From Gloeothece verrucosa PCC 7822 (GTDB lineage: Bacteria > Cyanobacteriota > Cyanobacteriia > Cyanobacteriales > Microcystaceae), in the NCBI RefSeq assembly GCF_000147335.1, contig NC_014501.1, positions 868,001 to 932,000 of the forward strand: a DNA stretch of 64,000 bases, given 5' to 3'. Under the pieces are notes generated by a model. That model searched no databases, had not been told where the DNA came from, and saw only the letters and a program-made list of their open reading frames with translations. The first letter of the stretch is position 1; every line of letters starts with the position of its first letter. Shown in pieces: positions 48,622 through 57,498 of this stretch. The position numbers and the translations under genes were made by a program.

Positions 48622-49121
48622 CCAACTCTCCTATACTTCTTGACGGTTTAGGTGAATGGCGAAATTTGGGTACATTAACACCAACTTACGGCAATTGGTT
48701 GAGATTCCCTCAGCCGGCCGAGCAAGGGTTTACCACTTTTCGCGTTACCTTTACGGGAGATTGGTATAGGGGGGGATGGCATTGGATCTATCTAAGAGAG
48801 ATCTATCGCGGTGGCTCTATAGATAATGAGGGAAAATGGGTTAAAGTTTACCCTTCAGAATCTCCTAAAATTGTTTATTTAAATACGTCAGATGAATTCA
48901 ATTATCTAAATCCACAGCGAAGTTTTGAAGTTTTAAAAGCTCATAAATACATTAGAACTTATGGAGGCAGATTTAATGATAAAGTTTTTTCGGTTAAATT
49001 AGAGGAATTTTCCCCTTATCCTGAACTTATGGCTCAAGCCCAAGAACAAACACTTAAAGAGCAAGTCATTAGAGCCATAGCAGAAGAAGTAATTAGAAGA
49101 TTACCACCTCCACCTAGTTAA
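48618..49121 (+). CDS. Hypothetical element protein
   Basis: The 167-residue protein overlaps the previous stop (ATGA) and so is coupled to it. It is rich in Trp/Gly in the middle (GDWYRGGWHWIY) and Pro at the end. A beta-sandwich carbohydrate-binding or baseplate-like fold would fit that pattern, but I cannot assign a family. Confidence 0.55.
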   Translation: MTNSPILLDGLGEWRNLGTLTPTYGNWLRFPQPAEQGFTTFRVTFTGDWYRGGWHWIYLREIYRGGSIDNEGKWVKVYPSESPKIVYLNTSDEFNYLNPQRSFEVLKAHKYIRTYGGRFNDKVFSVKLEEFSPYPELMAQAQEQTLKEQVIRAIAEEVIRRLPPPPS

Positions 49122-49140
49122 ATATTTGAATTTTAAGCTC

Positions 49141-49461
49141 ATGGATATAGAATTACTCAAATTATTATTTAACTTGGGGGTTCCTACTGTTCTAGCTTTT
49201 TGGCTTATAAGAATTATTGAGGCTTTTTCACTAGGATATTTAAAAAATTTAAATACTTATTTAAAGGAGGTAACAGGGAAATTTCTAGAAATAGCTGACA
49301 AAAATGATTCTTTATCCCAAGAAGACAGTAGTATCAGAGAAGCTATTTCTAGAATAGACACAAAATTAGACAATCTAGAAACCAGGGTTTATCACATTCA
49401 AAACTTTTTGAATGTAAACAAAAGAAAGAAAGACCAATTAGAGGAAAATACCAATGATTAA
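49141..49461 (+). CDS. Holin-like protein with one membrane helix and coiled coil
   Basis: The 106-residue protein has an N-terminal membrane segment (about 6-29) and a coiled coil of about 60 residues. It lies 34 bp upstream of the lysozyme gene. In phages the holin usually precedes the endolysin and opens the membrane; the placement and size agree, but there is no sequence match I can name. ATG 49141 replaces an upstream in-frame TTG. Confidence 0.6.
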   Translation: MDIELLKLLFNLGVPTVLAFWLIRIIEAFSLGYLKNLNTYLKEVTGKFLEIADKNDSLSQEDSSIREAISRIDTKLDNLETRVYHIQNFLNVNKRKKDQLEENTND

Positions 49462-49495
49462 GCTTTTTGTTAATTAATTATCAGGAGATAGATAA

Positions 49496-50110
49496 ATGCA
49501 CGATGTAAACTTAACTAAACCCAACCCCCAAAAAGGCATTTATTATGAGTTTAGCCCTGAGAGGTGGGCTTGGCTGGATTTAATCGCCTGGTCTGAAGGT
49601 ACTGACAAAAAAATTGAACAGAATGCTAATCTCGGATATACCTTATACTCATCTAGAAATTACAAAACCTTAGAACGAATACAAGACACCGAGACGGGCT
49701 ATGACGTTACTTTTGGATTTAGAGAAGTTGCTGACCTAAGTAAACATCCTAAGATTCATGTTCCTTTCGGAAATACTACATCAACGGCTTTTGGTCGATA
49801 TCAAATCATGGATTTTACCGATGCCTGGATAAGGGATTACTTGCAAAAAAATAATTTTCCTTTGCTTCCTTCTTATCAGCCCGAATACCAAGATCAGATG
49901 TGCTTATTGCTCATTGATGCTAAACGAGAGGCTTTAAAATATGTAGATTTAGGATTAAAAGGACTAGAAGAAGCATTAAACAGGTTATCTTATGAGTGGG
50001 CATCCTTGCCCCCCGGAAGATACGGGCAAGGGTTTCATCCCTTTGATATTTGCAAGGACATTTATACTAAAAGCCTGGAAAAATGGGAAAAGGTTCCGAC
50101 TCCAAAATAG
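49496..50110 (+). CDS. GH104-type lysozyme (endolysin)
   Basis: The 204-residue enzyme would cleave peptidoglycan at the end of infection. LIAWSEGTD near residue 24-32 supplies a catalytic Glu, and STAFGRYQIMDF near residue 101-112 is the lysozyme-like substrate-cleft segment of the GH104/P22-type family. No signal peptide, so release would need the holin-like neighbour. It is the last gene of the rightward operon. This is the clearest phage-type gene in the element. Confidence 0.85.
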   Translation: MHDVNLTKPNPQKGIYYEFSPERWAWLDLIAWSEGTDKKIEQNANLGYTLYSSRNYKTLERIQDTETGYDVTFGFREVADLSKHPKIHVPFGNTTSTAFGRYQIMDFTDAWIRDYLQKNNFPLLPSYQPEYQDQMCLLLIDAKREALKYVDLGLKGLEEALNRLSYEWASLPPGRYGQGFHPFDICKDIYTKSLEKWEKVPTPK

Positions 50111-50205
50111 CTTATCCAAAAATTGAGGCTAGGTTTTTGTGACAGGAAATAGTTTTCAGAGTTAATTTAATCAAGGATGGTCGCTGTTGCTGGCGACCAT
50201 TTATT

Positions 50206-50406
50206 TTATAAAACCACCTCATCAAAAAACTTCTCTAACTTGTCAATATTCCAGCGATAAGTAGGACGGGCTTGATTAATGGATATATTTCTATAATGCT
50301 TGCCTTTTTTAAACAAACCCTTTCCGAGCATTCGCCTTAACAAAACGGGGGTCACCCCTAGTTTATTAGCCGCCTCAGAAGTTTTTACCCAGTTAGTTTG
50401 AGCCAT
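50206..50406 (-). CDS. Small HTH protein, excisionase-like
   Basis: The 66-residue protein has a MerR/AlpA-type winged helix pattern (KTSEAANKLGVTPVLLRRMLG) followed by a basic stretch, as in excisionases and small phage regulators. It overlaps the upstream 82-residue gene by 14 bp and ends the leftward replication operon. It may control excision of the element together with the integrase at the far end. Confidence 0.7.
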   Translation of the reverse strand: MAQTNWVKTSEAANKLGVTPVLLRRMLGKGLFKKGKHYRNISINQARPTYRWNIDKLEKFFDEVVL

Positions 50407-50641
50407 TTTTTTCCTGTAAATATTCTTGATAAAGTTTTTCGGCTAATTCTTTTCCATTATTTGTAAGCTGATATGTTTGAAAGTCTGATTCAAATAAAAT
50501 GTTGTTTTGTTCTAAAATTTTTGCTGTTCGGTGAGTAAGGGTTCCTTTGCCGCCATAAAAATAAACTTTCCCGTTTTTTGCACCACGAGTAAACGCACCA
50601 GCACGTATCAAAAAATCTCTTTGCGCTTTACTTAATTTCAT
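50393..50641 (-). CDS. Small hypothetical protein, winged-helix-like
   Basis: The 82-residue protein (MKLSKAQRDFLIRAGAF) has the shape of a small DNA-binding winged helix, but the motif is weak. It overlaps the primase stop by 1 bp and the next gene by 14 bp, so translation is coupled. It may be a regulator or a replication accessory. Confidence 0.6.
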   Translation of the reverse strand: MKLSKAQRDFLIRAGAFTRGAKNGKVYFYGGKGTLTHRTAKILEQNNILFESDFQTYQLTNNGKELAEKLYQEYLQEKNGSN

Positions 50642-53259
50642 TAATCCTCCATAGCTTTATTAAATAAATTTGTGAGAACATCCTTTCCCCGCCAAGACTT
50701 ATCAACGTAAAGCGAGTCTAAATACCTGTCTTGCTTTTTAACGCCTGGATTAAGCCACTTAGCAGTGAAAAGCCCGCGAGGATTTGTTTTTTGAATAATA
50801 CCAAATCCCCCAACCTTGTGCAGAATTAGATCCCCTGGCAGCAAATGATCGTCTTTAACAAGATCAAGATTTTGCAGATAAGACCGAAACTCTAAGATTT
50901 GGTCATCCGACAAAGCGTGGCGACTCTTTTTCCCATAAACCAGTTTGAGATAATTAATCCCATCTTCCCTAGACCAGTTTAGTCGGGTCATCGCCTCATC
51001 GATATCTGCAAGGATGACCTTCATATTTAAAACCTCAGAATCATCTTGTTCTTCATTTTTCAAAAGGGGTTGGTCACGTTGGTCACGTTGGTCACATTGG
51101 CTTGTAGAGAGGGTTTCAGATAGACCAACCTCTTGAGGGGGGTTGGTCGCTTTATTTTGGTCAATTTCTTGTATTGCTTCTGTAGATAGGCTTTCGGGGC
51201 GACCAACCTCTTGAGGGGTATTTTCGGTATTTTCGATCGTAGGACATGACCATCCTCTTATTCTATCTTTTCCGCGTCGTGATGGTTTCCATTTTAACCG
51301 GGTTAAAACTTCCGTTACTCGTTGCTGAGATGCTCGGTCATGCTTATCGGGAGAAAGATTGAACACCCTCTCTAAAATCTCTCCTGACGTTATCCAGTCA
51401 ACATAATTATTGTTAAGCCATTGGATGATTTTAGTTTGCCACTCGTCATAGGTGCGGAATTGCTCGTTAAGATCATTAATTTGTTTCTTAAGCTGAGGGT
51501 CAGCTGGCCACCAAGGTTCCCTGTTTAAATAGGCATCAACTGCGGAAGCCCATATCCCATCTCTCTCTTTTTCCAACATCTCATAATCGATTGTCCCATT
51601 AGGAAGGTTTTCCGCGTTAATAGGAATTACCCAAAATCGTCTATCACCCGTCCGATCACTCAGGAATTCATACTCGTTAACCGTCGCGCCAAAAATACAG
51701 GGGCGATGATGTACCTTTGTTTCTGCCGCATAGGGTTTTCTAAAATTATCTCTCAGTACAGTTAGCCATTGCCTAATTTCGCTCTGGCTGCGGCGGTTCA
51801 TCCGATCATACTCAGCCAATTCGATAATCCATGAAGAATGCACAATCAGCTTAGTGTCTTTATCGTTTAGTTTGCTCTCGTCGATAGACGAGTCATAAAA
51901 TTCGTCCCCCAAGGTACGGAAAAAGCGAGATTTGTATAGTCCTTGGGTCCCTTGCAGCATTAGCACGTGGTCAACTTGTTCCCCTGGCTTGACAGCCCTA
52001 GCTACGCCACTAATTAACCACATCTTAACCATCAAATCATAGAGAGGATCAGTAGTTCCAAAATACCGAGTAGCGAGGTTATCAATGGAAACCCTTTCAG
52101 CCTCTTTATGAGATTTTTCTAGATAAAGCTTTAACGGGTTAAACCCAGACTTTTTAGAAAAATAACTAATGATCGCCTTGACATCTTCCTTTGAAGCGAT
52201 AAGACCCGTCTGGTCAAAGAACCACTCCTTCACATTATCTTCCCATTGAAATTTTTGGTCTTGATATAATATCTGACTTCTTAACTCGTCAAACCTCAAC
52301 TCCTCAGACATTTCTGTCTCAACAAAGTTAAACAGTTGATCATAGCTTAATCGTAAGGCTTTCTGAGTATTCTTTGCCCACCAATCCTCAAAACTTTGTC
52401 TATCTTTATAAGCAGAATGAAAAGCCTGTTCTCCATTAGCCGCTACAAAATCATCTACTCCTTTCCCGTCTTCTGGATTCCAAGAAATGATGCTAACTCG
52501 AGACTTTTTATTCTTTAAGAGTTTATGGTAAGTCTTGATAGCGTCCCTAACCCGTTGACGGGTTTTAAACTTGCTGTCTTGGTCAAAACAAAATATTATC
52601 TCGTCACGCTCATTAGTCAATAATTCTATTTGAGAAATTAACTTTTTAATCCCGTCCTCATTACGGTAGCCACTATTAACTCCAGGTAGCGCGATCGAAG
52701 GATACCCCAAGCTCAATAACAAAGCTGTTTTCTTAGCTCCTTCTGTAATAATCAAAGGAATATCAGGATCATCTAAAATCCACTGCCAGAAATCAATCTC
52801 AGCACATTTAAACCCCAATAAACCCGGCTCTTTAGGAACTTCTAACCATAATCTTTGAGCGATTTTTTTCCAGTTCTCCTCAGAGACTTTAAGAGCAAAA
52901 ATTTCTGTGGGCTGCTGTGGAGGATTTTCATATTTAATGATTTTCCCTTCTGATACTCTGGGAGTATTCGGTTTAAAGCAGCCCCATTCGGAATCTAGCC
53001 CATAACATTTATTAACCAGTGAATGAGGCACAAAAGAATTAATATCAACCCCAGAACACCACCAGCCCCCATCATCTAAATGACGATATTTTTGAAGCCA
53101 TTTATCACGAAGCCTACCATCATTTCTTCTCTCTTCTTTCCCCAATCCATAAAGTAGATGCTCCCAAGGAGATCCCCCTTGCAAACTACGAAAATTTAAT
53201 GCTATAATATCTTTGTCAATACAAGATTTTTCCAACTCTGTTAAATGTTCTTTTTGCAT
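50641..53259 (-). CDS. Primase-helicase (DUF3854 TOPRIM plus VapE-like SF3 helicase)
   Basis: The 872-residue protein has a TOPRIM-type DUF3854 domain (about 140-280) with ITEGAKKT (E173) and FCFDQD (D226, D228) as catalytic residues. An ATPase of the virulence-associated E type follows, with Walker A GTQGLYKS (437-444) and Walker B region IIELAEYD near 478-485. The C-terminus carries a KOW-like segment (HKVGGFGIIQK) near 815. It should initiate replication of the element after excision. A linker (about 670-740) contains a DQRDQRDQ stretch encoded by tandem 9-bp repeats that recur, inverted, in the intergenic DNA at 56213-56283. DUF3854-VapE proteins are typical of phages and satellites. Confidence 0.9.
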   Translation of the reverse strand: MQKEHLTELEKSCIDKDIIALNFRSLQGGSPWEHLLYGLGKEERRNDGRLRDKWLQKYRHLDDGGWWCSGVDINSFVPHSLVNKCYGLDSEWGCFKPNTPRVSEGKIIKYENPPQQPTEIFALKVSEENWKKIAQRLWLEVPKEPGLLGFKCAEIDFWQWILDDPDIPLIITEGAKKTALLLSLGYPSIALPGVNSGYRNEDGIKKLISQIELLTNERDEIIFCFDQDSKFKTRQRVRDAIKTYHKLLKNKKSRVSIISWNPEDGKGVDDFVAANGEQAFHSAYKDRQSFEDWWAKNTQKALRLSYDQLFNFVETEMSEELRFDELRSQILYQDQKFQWEDNVKEWFFDQTGLIASKEDVKAIISYFSKKSGFNPLKLYLEKSHKEAERVSIDNLATRYFGTTDPLYDLMVKMWLISGVARAVKPGEQVDHVLMLQGTQGLYKSRFFRTLGDEFYDSSIDESKLNDKDTKLIVHSSWIIELAEYDRMNRRSQSEIRQWLTVLRDNFRKPYAAETKVHHRPCIFGATVNEYEFLSDRTGDRRFWVIPINAENLPNGTIDYEMLEKERDGIWASAVDAYLNREPWWPADPQLKKQINDLNEQFRTYDEWQTKIIQWLNNNYVDWITSGEILERVFNLSPDKHDRASQQRVTEVLTRLKWKPSRRGKDRIRGWSCPTIENTENTPQEVGRPESLSTEAIQEIDQNKATNPPQEVGLSETLSTSQCDQRDQRDQPLLKNEEQDDSEVLNMKVILADIDEAMTRLNWSREDGINYLKLVYGKKSRHALSDDQILEFRSYLQNLDLVKDDHLLPGDLILHKVGGFGIIQKTNPRGLFTAKWLNPGVKKQDRYLDSLYVDKSWRGKDVLTNLFNKAMED
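51062..51131. repeat. TTGGTCACG tandem repeats inside primase gene
   Basis: TTGGTCACG repeated two to three times, followed by ATTGGCTTGTAGAG and GTTTCAGATAGACCAAC. The same segment, reverse-complemented and about 90 percent identical, lies at 56213-56283. It codes for the DQRDQRDQ linker region of the primase on the minus strand. Confidence 0.7.
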
Positions 53260-53462
53260 AACCTATAAGCCTCCTCTCCCAGGGGGTTTTCTCTTTTTGA
53301 ACTTGAAAACATATTAATAAAAGTTACAAATCCGAGTGTTAGAACAGCCAAAGCAGCCGTAACAATAGCCGATGGTTCATGATTGAAAGCCGCCACGACT
53401 TCAGAACCACCGGCAAACAAAATAAGTAAGATAGCAATAGCAGATATTTTTCTATAAAACAT
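53241..53462 (-). CDS. Small membrane protein
   Basis: The 73-residue protein has two hydrophobic stretches (about 6-24 and 34-52) and a charged end. It overlaps the primase start by 19 bp, so the two are coupled. No family recognised. It could be a small superinfection or lysis-related membrane protein. Confidence 0.6.
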   Translation of the reverse strand: MFYRKISAIAILLILFAGGSEVVAAFNHEPSAIVTAALAVLTLGFVTFINMFSSSKRENPLGEEAYRLCKKNI

Positions 53463-53467
53463 ATTTC

Positions 53468-54229
53468 CTAGAAGGGGACATAATTGTCAAGTTCATCATC
53501 CTTTAGTTCCAAGGATTGTCTCCCTAGTTGTTCCTTTAAGTCTTTGATTTGTTGTCTCAAATACTCAATAGGATAAGGAGCTTTCCAGATGTCTTTAGGA
53601 CTTTCTTCCCAGGCATACGCCTTAATTCCTTTCTCTTGAATGCTTTTAATTTTTTTGATGCCTCCTTCAATTAAGGGAAAGACTACCTTGTCTAGTATCA
53701 TCATCTTGTGTCTGTGGGTCACAGCATCAGTGTACTGAGTCTGTAGAACTAGACAAACAGAACGTAGATACTCGATCATCATTTGCCCCAAGCAATACAA
53801 CTCTCTGTAGTATTCATCAACCATTCTTTTAGCGGCTTTGATAACTTGCCGTTGGTTGTAAAACTTCGAGTGATGAGAGTTTATATAAGGGTTAGCTTTA
53901 TGAACTTTTAACGAGGCTTCTAGCTCTGACATGAGAAGTGAAAATTCTTCCCACTCAGTATTAAAAGCAATTAATTCAGCTTGTGGAAGCGCCTCCTCAG
54001 AGGGACAAAACAGTTTGTATATCCCCTGACCTGTTTGAGGATTAAAGCAGCCATAGCCAATACGAGCATCACCACCCCAAATTTTTTTAATAAGGGCCAA
54101 GGCTCTTTCCTTCCATATTTGCTGGGACTCGTTAGCTAACTCGTGAAACTCGACATATTCACGACCATCTTTACCTAATTGTGCAATTTCATACAAATAT
54201 TGAGCCAATTGTGCTTGAGTTGGAATCAT
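53468..54229 (-). CDS. Hypothetical protein in replication operon
   Basis: The 253-residue protein is helical and charged (MIPTQAQLAQYLYEIAQL) without a motif I recognise. Its start is the ATGA that overlaps the stop of the 64-residue gene upstream; a longer N-terminus is possible but would overlap more. It is the second-largest gene of the leftward operon and probably assists replication. Confidence 0.65.
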   Translation of the reverse strand: MIPTQAQLAQYLYEIAQLGKDGREYVEFHELANESQQIWKERALALIKKIWGGDARIGYGCFNPQTGQGIYKLFCPSEEALPQAELIAFNTEWEEFSLLMSELEASLKVHKANPYINSHHSKFYNQRQVIKAAKRMVDEYYRELYCLGQMMIEYLRSVCLVLQTQYTDAVTHRHKMMILDKVVFPLIEGGIKKIKSIQEKGIKAYAWEESPKDIWKAPYPIEYLRQQIKDLKEQLGRQSLELKDDELDNYVPF

Positions 54230-54420
54230 TTTCTGTACCCTCTCCACCGGTGAATATTTGACCGCCAATCAGCGATAGTAGCTTTCATGCGCTGACGAGA
54301 TTCTTCAATTTCTTTAAGCTTGTGTTTGCCGAAATAGGGATGATACCCGTCTTCATCGGTTTCTAGTTCCAGGTCTAACAAGCTTTTCTCTTGTAAGCTG
54401 CCTGAGTGGTCTAGAGACAT
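54226..54420 (-). CDS. Small hypothetical protein
   Basis: The 64-residue acidic protein (MSLDHSGSLQEKS) with a basic C-terminus overlaps both neighbours by about 4-10 bp. No family is recognised. It is supported only by its tight fit in the operon. Confidence 0.5.
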   Translation of the reverse strand: MSLDHSGSLQEKSLLDLELETDEDGYHPYFGKHKLKEIEESRQRMKATIADWRSNIHRWRGYRK

Positions 54421-54722
54421 TCGCTTTCCTCCAAGGTTAAATCTGCATAAACAGGCTCCCCGATCACCAACCAGCTAAAATGATTGGCGGCGCGAACTGA
54501 GGGTAAAATGTACTCTGTCTTGTATTCCCACTGATTCCCCTTGCGGCCACCCATCAAGAAGCAAAGGAAATTTTTCCATCGGGATTCACGGGATAAGACC
54601 GCCCATTTTCCACTAGCCGGGGCAAGAGTGATCTCGATTCTTATGTCTAATCTAAACAAGTTAAAGAAATTAAACCCTAAAGTGGGTAATTTTTGGTTCT
54701 GTTCAGGCGAAAATAAAAACAT
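54411..54722 (-). CDS. Hypothetical protein, first gene of leftward operon
   Basis: The 103-residue protein (MFLFSPEQNQKL) is beta-rich with GGRKGNQWEYKTEY in the middle. Its overlap with the next gene supports it. The intergenic DNA upstream (54757-55050) separates it from the divergent Xre gene, so it begins a transcript that may be under that repressor. Confidence 0.55.
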   Translation of the reverse strand: MFLFSPEQNQKLPTLGFNFFNLFRLDIRIEITLAPASGKWAVLSRESRWKNFLCFLMGGRKGNQWEYKTEYILPSVRAANHFSWLVIGEPVYADLTLEESECL

Positions 54723-54908
54723 ATTTTTGTATTTTGAAGATAGGGGGGTTTTTTGACCCCCTTTTGTACATGGAAGATTTATGAAAGATTTAACAAGCGT
54801 AAGACCGTAGGGTTTCGTTAGTGCTTCATGTGCCTCCTTTTGGTAATTGGATGTTAATCATTAATTGTTGTCTCTGGTGAAAAGGACTTTTTAGTACAAT
54901 TGTGCGTG

Positions 54909-54943
54909 CTTACTTCTTAATCTTTGAGCAATCTTACTTCTTA
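54909..54943. promoter_or_regulatory. Direct repeats between replication operon and Xre gene
   Basis: CTTACTTCTTA occurs at 54909-54919 and 54933-54943, 24 bp apart. This is the divergent promoter region of the leftward operon and the Xre-like gene. A nearby TACAATTGTGC is partly palindromic. They are likely operator sites of the Xre regulator; this is not tested. Confidence 0.5.
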
Positions 54944-55050
54944 GCGAGATCAAATTTACTTATCCATAGTCTTATCTCCTAAAGAATTGACTAAAACAGT
55001 TGTTCTCTGCCGTTTTTCGCTATTGTCGAAATTTTGCAGAGCGAGTGATA

Positions 55051-55440
55051 ATGAGGGGTAGAAAAGGGAAGCGTAATTCCCTTTTCCAAACAAGAGAGCA
55101 AGATGACTCCCTGGTTGAACAGTTAAAAAGTCTTGCTCACTCTCCTATTGTTTCGCGTGTGAGTTTAGCTCACATATTATTTATAATGGGTAAGAGTAAA
55201 TTAAGTCAACAGCCAACAGTAAATTTTAAAAAATTGCAATTAAAAGACGTAAGAAACTTACTCGGATTAACACAGGAATCTTTTGCCCAAGCACTAGGAG
55301 TTAAAAGAGAAACCGTTAGCCGGTGGGAAAACGGGAAAGATGACCCTGAGTTCCTAGAACCGGCGGTCAAGCTTTACAAATTGTTACAAGAAATCAACAG
55401 GTCTTTTGAGGATTTGGCTATTCCCGAAAAAAAAGATTAA
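55051..55440 (+). CDS. Xre-family transcriptional regulator
   Basis: The 129-residue protein has an HTH_3 domain near residues 65-115: VRNLLGLTQESFAQALGVKR, then ETVSRWENGKDDP. Such a protein typically represses the lytic or replication genes of an element. It is divergent from the replication operon, the common location of a CI-like switch. The N-terminal 50 residues are basic and not part of the fold; ATG 55051 is chosen over a TTG at 55000, and ATG 55186 would also keep the HTH. Confidence 0.82.
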   Translation: MRGRKGKRNSLFQTREQDDSLVEQLKSLAHSPIVSRVSLAHILFIMGKSKLSQQPTVNFKKLQLKDVRNLLGLTQESFAQALGVKRETVSRWENGKDDPEFLEPAVKLYKLLQEINRSFEDLAIPEKKD

Positions 55441-55471
55441 TTTTTATATAAAAACGATACAGACGACAAAG

Positions 55472-55495
55472 ACCCCTTATTTAGGGGCTTTTTTA
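55472..55495 (+). terminator. Terminator after Xre gene
   Basis: CCCCT-TATTT-AGGGG followed by CTTTTTT lies 33 bp after the Xre stop. Confidence 0.8.
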
Positions 55496-55502
55496 CTTTA
55501 TT

Positions 55503-56021
55503 TTAGTGTTTTTTAGAAATCGATAACGATTCTTTAACGAAACGCTTAAGCTGATAGAGGTAAGCCGCCGTCACGATAAATACACTTGAAATAAACCAAG
55601 CCAGCTGTCCGTTGAGAGAAGATCCATATTTTGTGAAATAGTGAGAGTAATAAACATTATTAGAAGCAAATCTAACCAAAATATAAAAACACAGCCCGAA
55701 AGACACTACAGATATCAACCAATTAGCTGCCCCCTCTAACCAGCTATCAAAATTTGGAAGCCATTTTACCGCTTTGGTAAATTTTCCCCATAAAAAGCAA
55801 TGAATATAGCTAAAAACAACAATAGGAACAAAAACAAGCGTTATGAGCAAAAATTCAAAGAGCCAATAGCGAGCGACTGATTCCGCCCCAAAAACAACAA
55901 GAAGACTCTCACCAGTGAATTGAACAATATATTTTAGCGGAATTACAAACAAAAACGACACAAAAGCCTTAAACCAGGAACTAGGGTAAGGTAGCCATCT
56001 TGGATAACGCATATCTTCCAT
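55503..56021 (-). CDS. Multi-pass membrane protein, unknown
   Basis: The 172-residue protein has about four membrane helices (roughly 14-34, 50-75, 95-118 and 135-155). No family recognised. It lies between the Xre terminator and an intergenic stretch with repeats, on the minus strand. Membrane proteins of unknown role in this position in prophages sometimes give superinfection immunity; that is speculation. Confidence 0.6.
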   Translation of the reverse strand: MEDMRYPRWLPYPSSWFKAFVSFLFVIPLKYIVQFTGESLLVVFGAESVARYWLFEFLLITLVFVPIVVFSYIHCFLWGKFTKAVKWLPNFDSWLEGAANWLISVVSFGLCFYILVRFASNNVYYSHYFTKYGSSLNGQLAWFISSVFIVTAAYLYQLKRFVKESLSISKKH

Positions 56022-56337
56022 AAAAGTATCTGTACACTACCAGTATTCCCAGGTAAACCCAACAAATAGCCGCTATTCTCCACAAAACAGACAAAAAACC
56101 AACCCTCTTAATCTGGCCAAGGGGTTGGTCGGGGGTTGGTCGCCTTTCTATCGCTCTTGTATCAAGGGGTTAACCACTTTGAATAAAAAAATAATAATAA
56201 AGGTTGGTCTATAGGATGGTCTATCTGAAACTCGCTCCACAAGACAATGTGACCAACGTGACCAACGTGACCAACCCCCCTTTAAATTAATTGTGTTTGC
56301 TCAATATCAAGCTGTAACCGATTTTGTACAAAAACGA
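56022..56337. other. Intergenic region with inverted copy of primase repeat
   Basis: 316 bp between the membrane-protein gene and the DpdA gene. It holds several GGTTGGTC copies at 56110-56150, then at 56213-56283 a stretch whose reverse complement matches the TTGGTCACG repeat block in the primase gene. No open frame looks coding. It may be a replication origin, a cis-acting binding site or the relic of a duplication. Confidence 0.6.
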
Positions 56338-57498
56338 TTAACGGTCATCGTTGCCAAGTGGGAGGATAAAAAGAGGGTTGTGGGTTTCGATCTGTCCCTG
56401 TAAATGTCCACCGTTCAACCAACAAATTTTCACGAGTCCGCCAGGAAGAAGTTCCACTATTTTTCCTTTAAGCTTTTGATACATATAATGCGTTATGAGC
56501 ATTTCCGTTTTAAGTCCCCAATAATTTGCCTTGGGGTTTGGTTCTAGGTCTGGTTCTACGCCAAGGGGGTTGTCGCGGGACTCGTCCCACTGTCTTGCTA
56601 GGTCTAATAAACGCTCTGCAAGGTCTTCTGGGACACGAATAGCTTTTGTTTTGGGGTTATTCCATTTAGGTTTTCGTCCTTGCCCATTACCAGCCCCTGC
56701 TGTAACCGGTATGCGTTTTTGTACAGAATCGGTTACGGCTTTAGAAACTTTAGCTTGATAGTTATGGGCTAACTCGATTGTTGGGGTTAAATCCTTAAAT
56801 CTACGGGGCATAGACCAAGCCATAGAATCACAGCTATAAAGCAGTTCTCTGACCGCTTGATTCTCTAAAGCCGTTTGCTTCAATCCAAACCCATGTAACC
56901 GCAAATCAGGACGAATTAACTTAATAGCTCGGAGTATGTCCCCGATGATTTCTGGTGAGCCGTTACGTCGACACACCGAACCAACCCCAACCCATTCCCC
57001 CTGGTCGAGCCGATCATTGTATTGTTGAACGTGAGCTATATAGTCAGATACTTTATAGCCTTGAATGACGGGCATGATTTTAACAGGTAAAGGATATGAA
57101 CATAATCGCTCGAATCGCTCAATAGTGAGCCGTTGATGTTCCTCTACGCTCAAACCAGTTCGTTCAAGGATAAATGGTTCACACATATAGTCTTGAGCCA
57201 CAGCACAAAGTAGATGACCTACATTAGCCCATCTAGAAATTTGGTGAGCATAGTCTTCTACAGAAGATCTGTATTTCCCGAATCGGCTAAGTTCGGTGAA
57301 TGCTCCTGAATCCATAATCCAAGGAGAAGATGTTTTAAAGTCTGATTTACGCGATCGCAAACTGTTCGCCGAAATCATAACGCCGGCTGCTGGATAATCA
57401 GGATTAATAATAGACGCGGCTTGAGATGGAGAGCAGCCAATAAAGAATAGAGGCAAGATCCCTAGATGATTTTGTACGTTATCGCCTAAAGCTCTCAT
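56338..57498 (-). CDS. dpdA: DpdA-like DNA 7-deazaguanine transglycosylase
   Basis: The 386-residue protein has the TGT-like barrel of the DpdA/DUF7221 family, which exchanges guanine in DNA for a preQ0-type base. The nucleophile motif DSGAF is at about residue 63, a QDYMCEP segment near 102-108, GVGSVCRRNG near 171-180, HGFGLKQ near 202 and DSMAWS near 224-229. These match the pattern known from phage enzymes. A C-terminal extension of about 140 residues follows, with a RHH-like IRVPEDLAERLLDLA and a KOW-like tail. ATG 57498 is chosen because it overlaps the ASCH stop as ATGA and has AGGAG 8 bases upstream. No preQ0 genes lie nearby, so the host must supply the base. Confidence 0.85.
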   Translation of the reverse strand: MRALGDNVQNHLGILPLFFIGCSPSQAASIINPDYPAAGVMISANSLRSRKSDFKTSSPWIMDSGAFTELSRFGKYRSSVEDYAHQISRWANVGHLLCAVAQDYMCEPFILERTGLSVEEHQRLTIERFERLCSYPLPVKIMPVIQGYKVSDYIAHVQQYNDRLDQGEWVGVGSVCRRNGSPEIIGDILRAIKLIRPDLRLHGFGLKQTALENQAVRELLYSCDSMAWSMPRRFKDLTPTIELAHNYQAKVSKAVTDSVQKRIPVTAGAGNGQGRKPKWNNPKTKAIRVPEDLAERLLDLARQWDESRDNPLGVEPDLEPNPKANYWGLKTEMLITHYMYQKLKGKIVELLPGGLVKICWLNGGHLQGQIETHNPLFILPLGNDDR

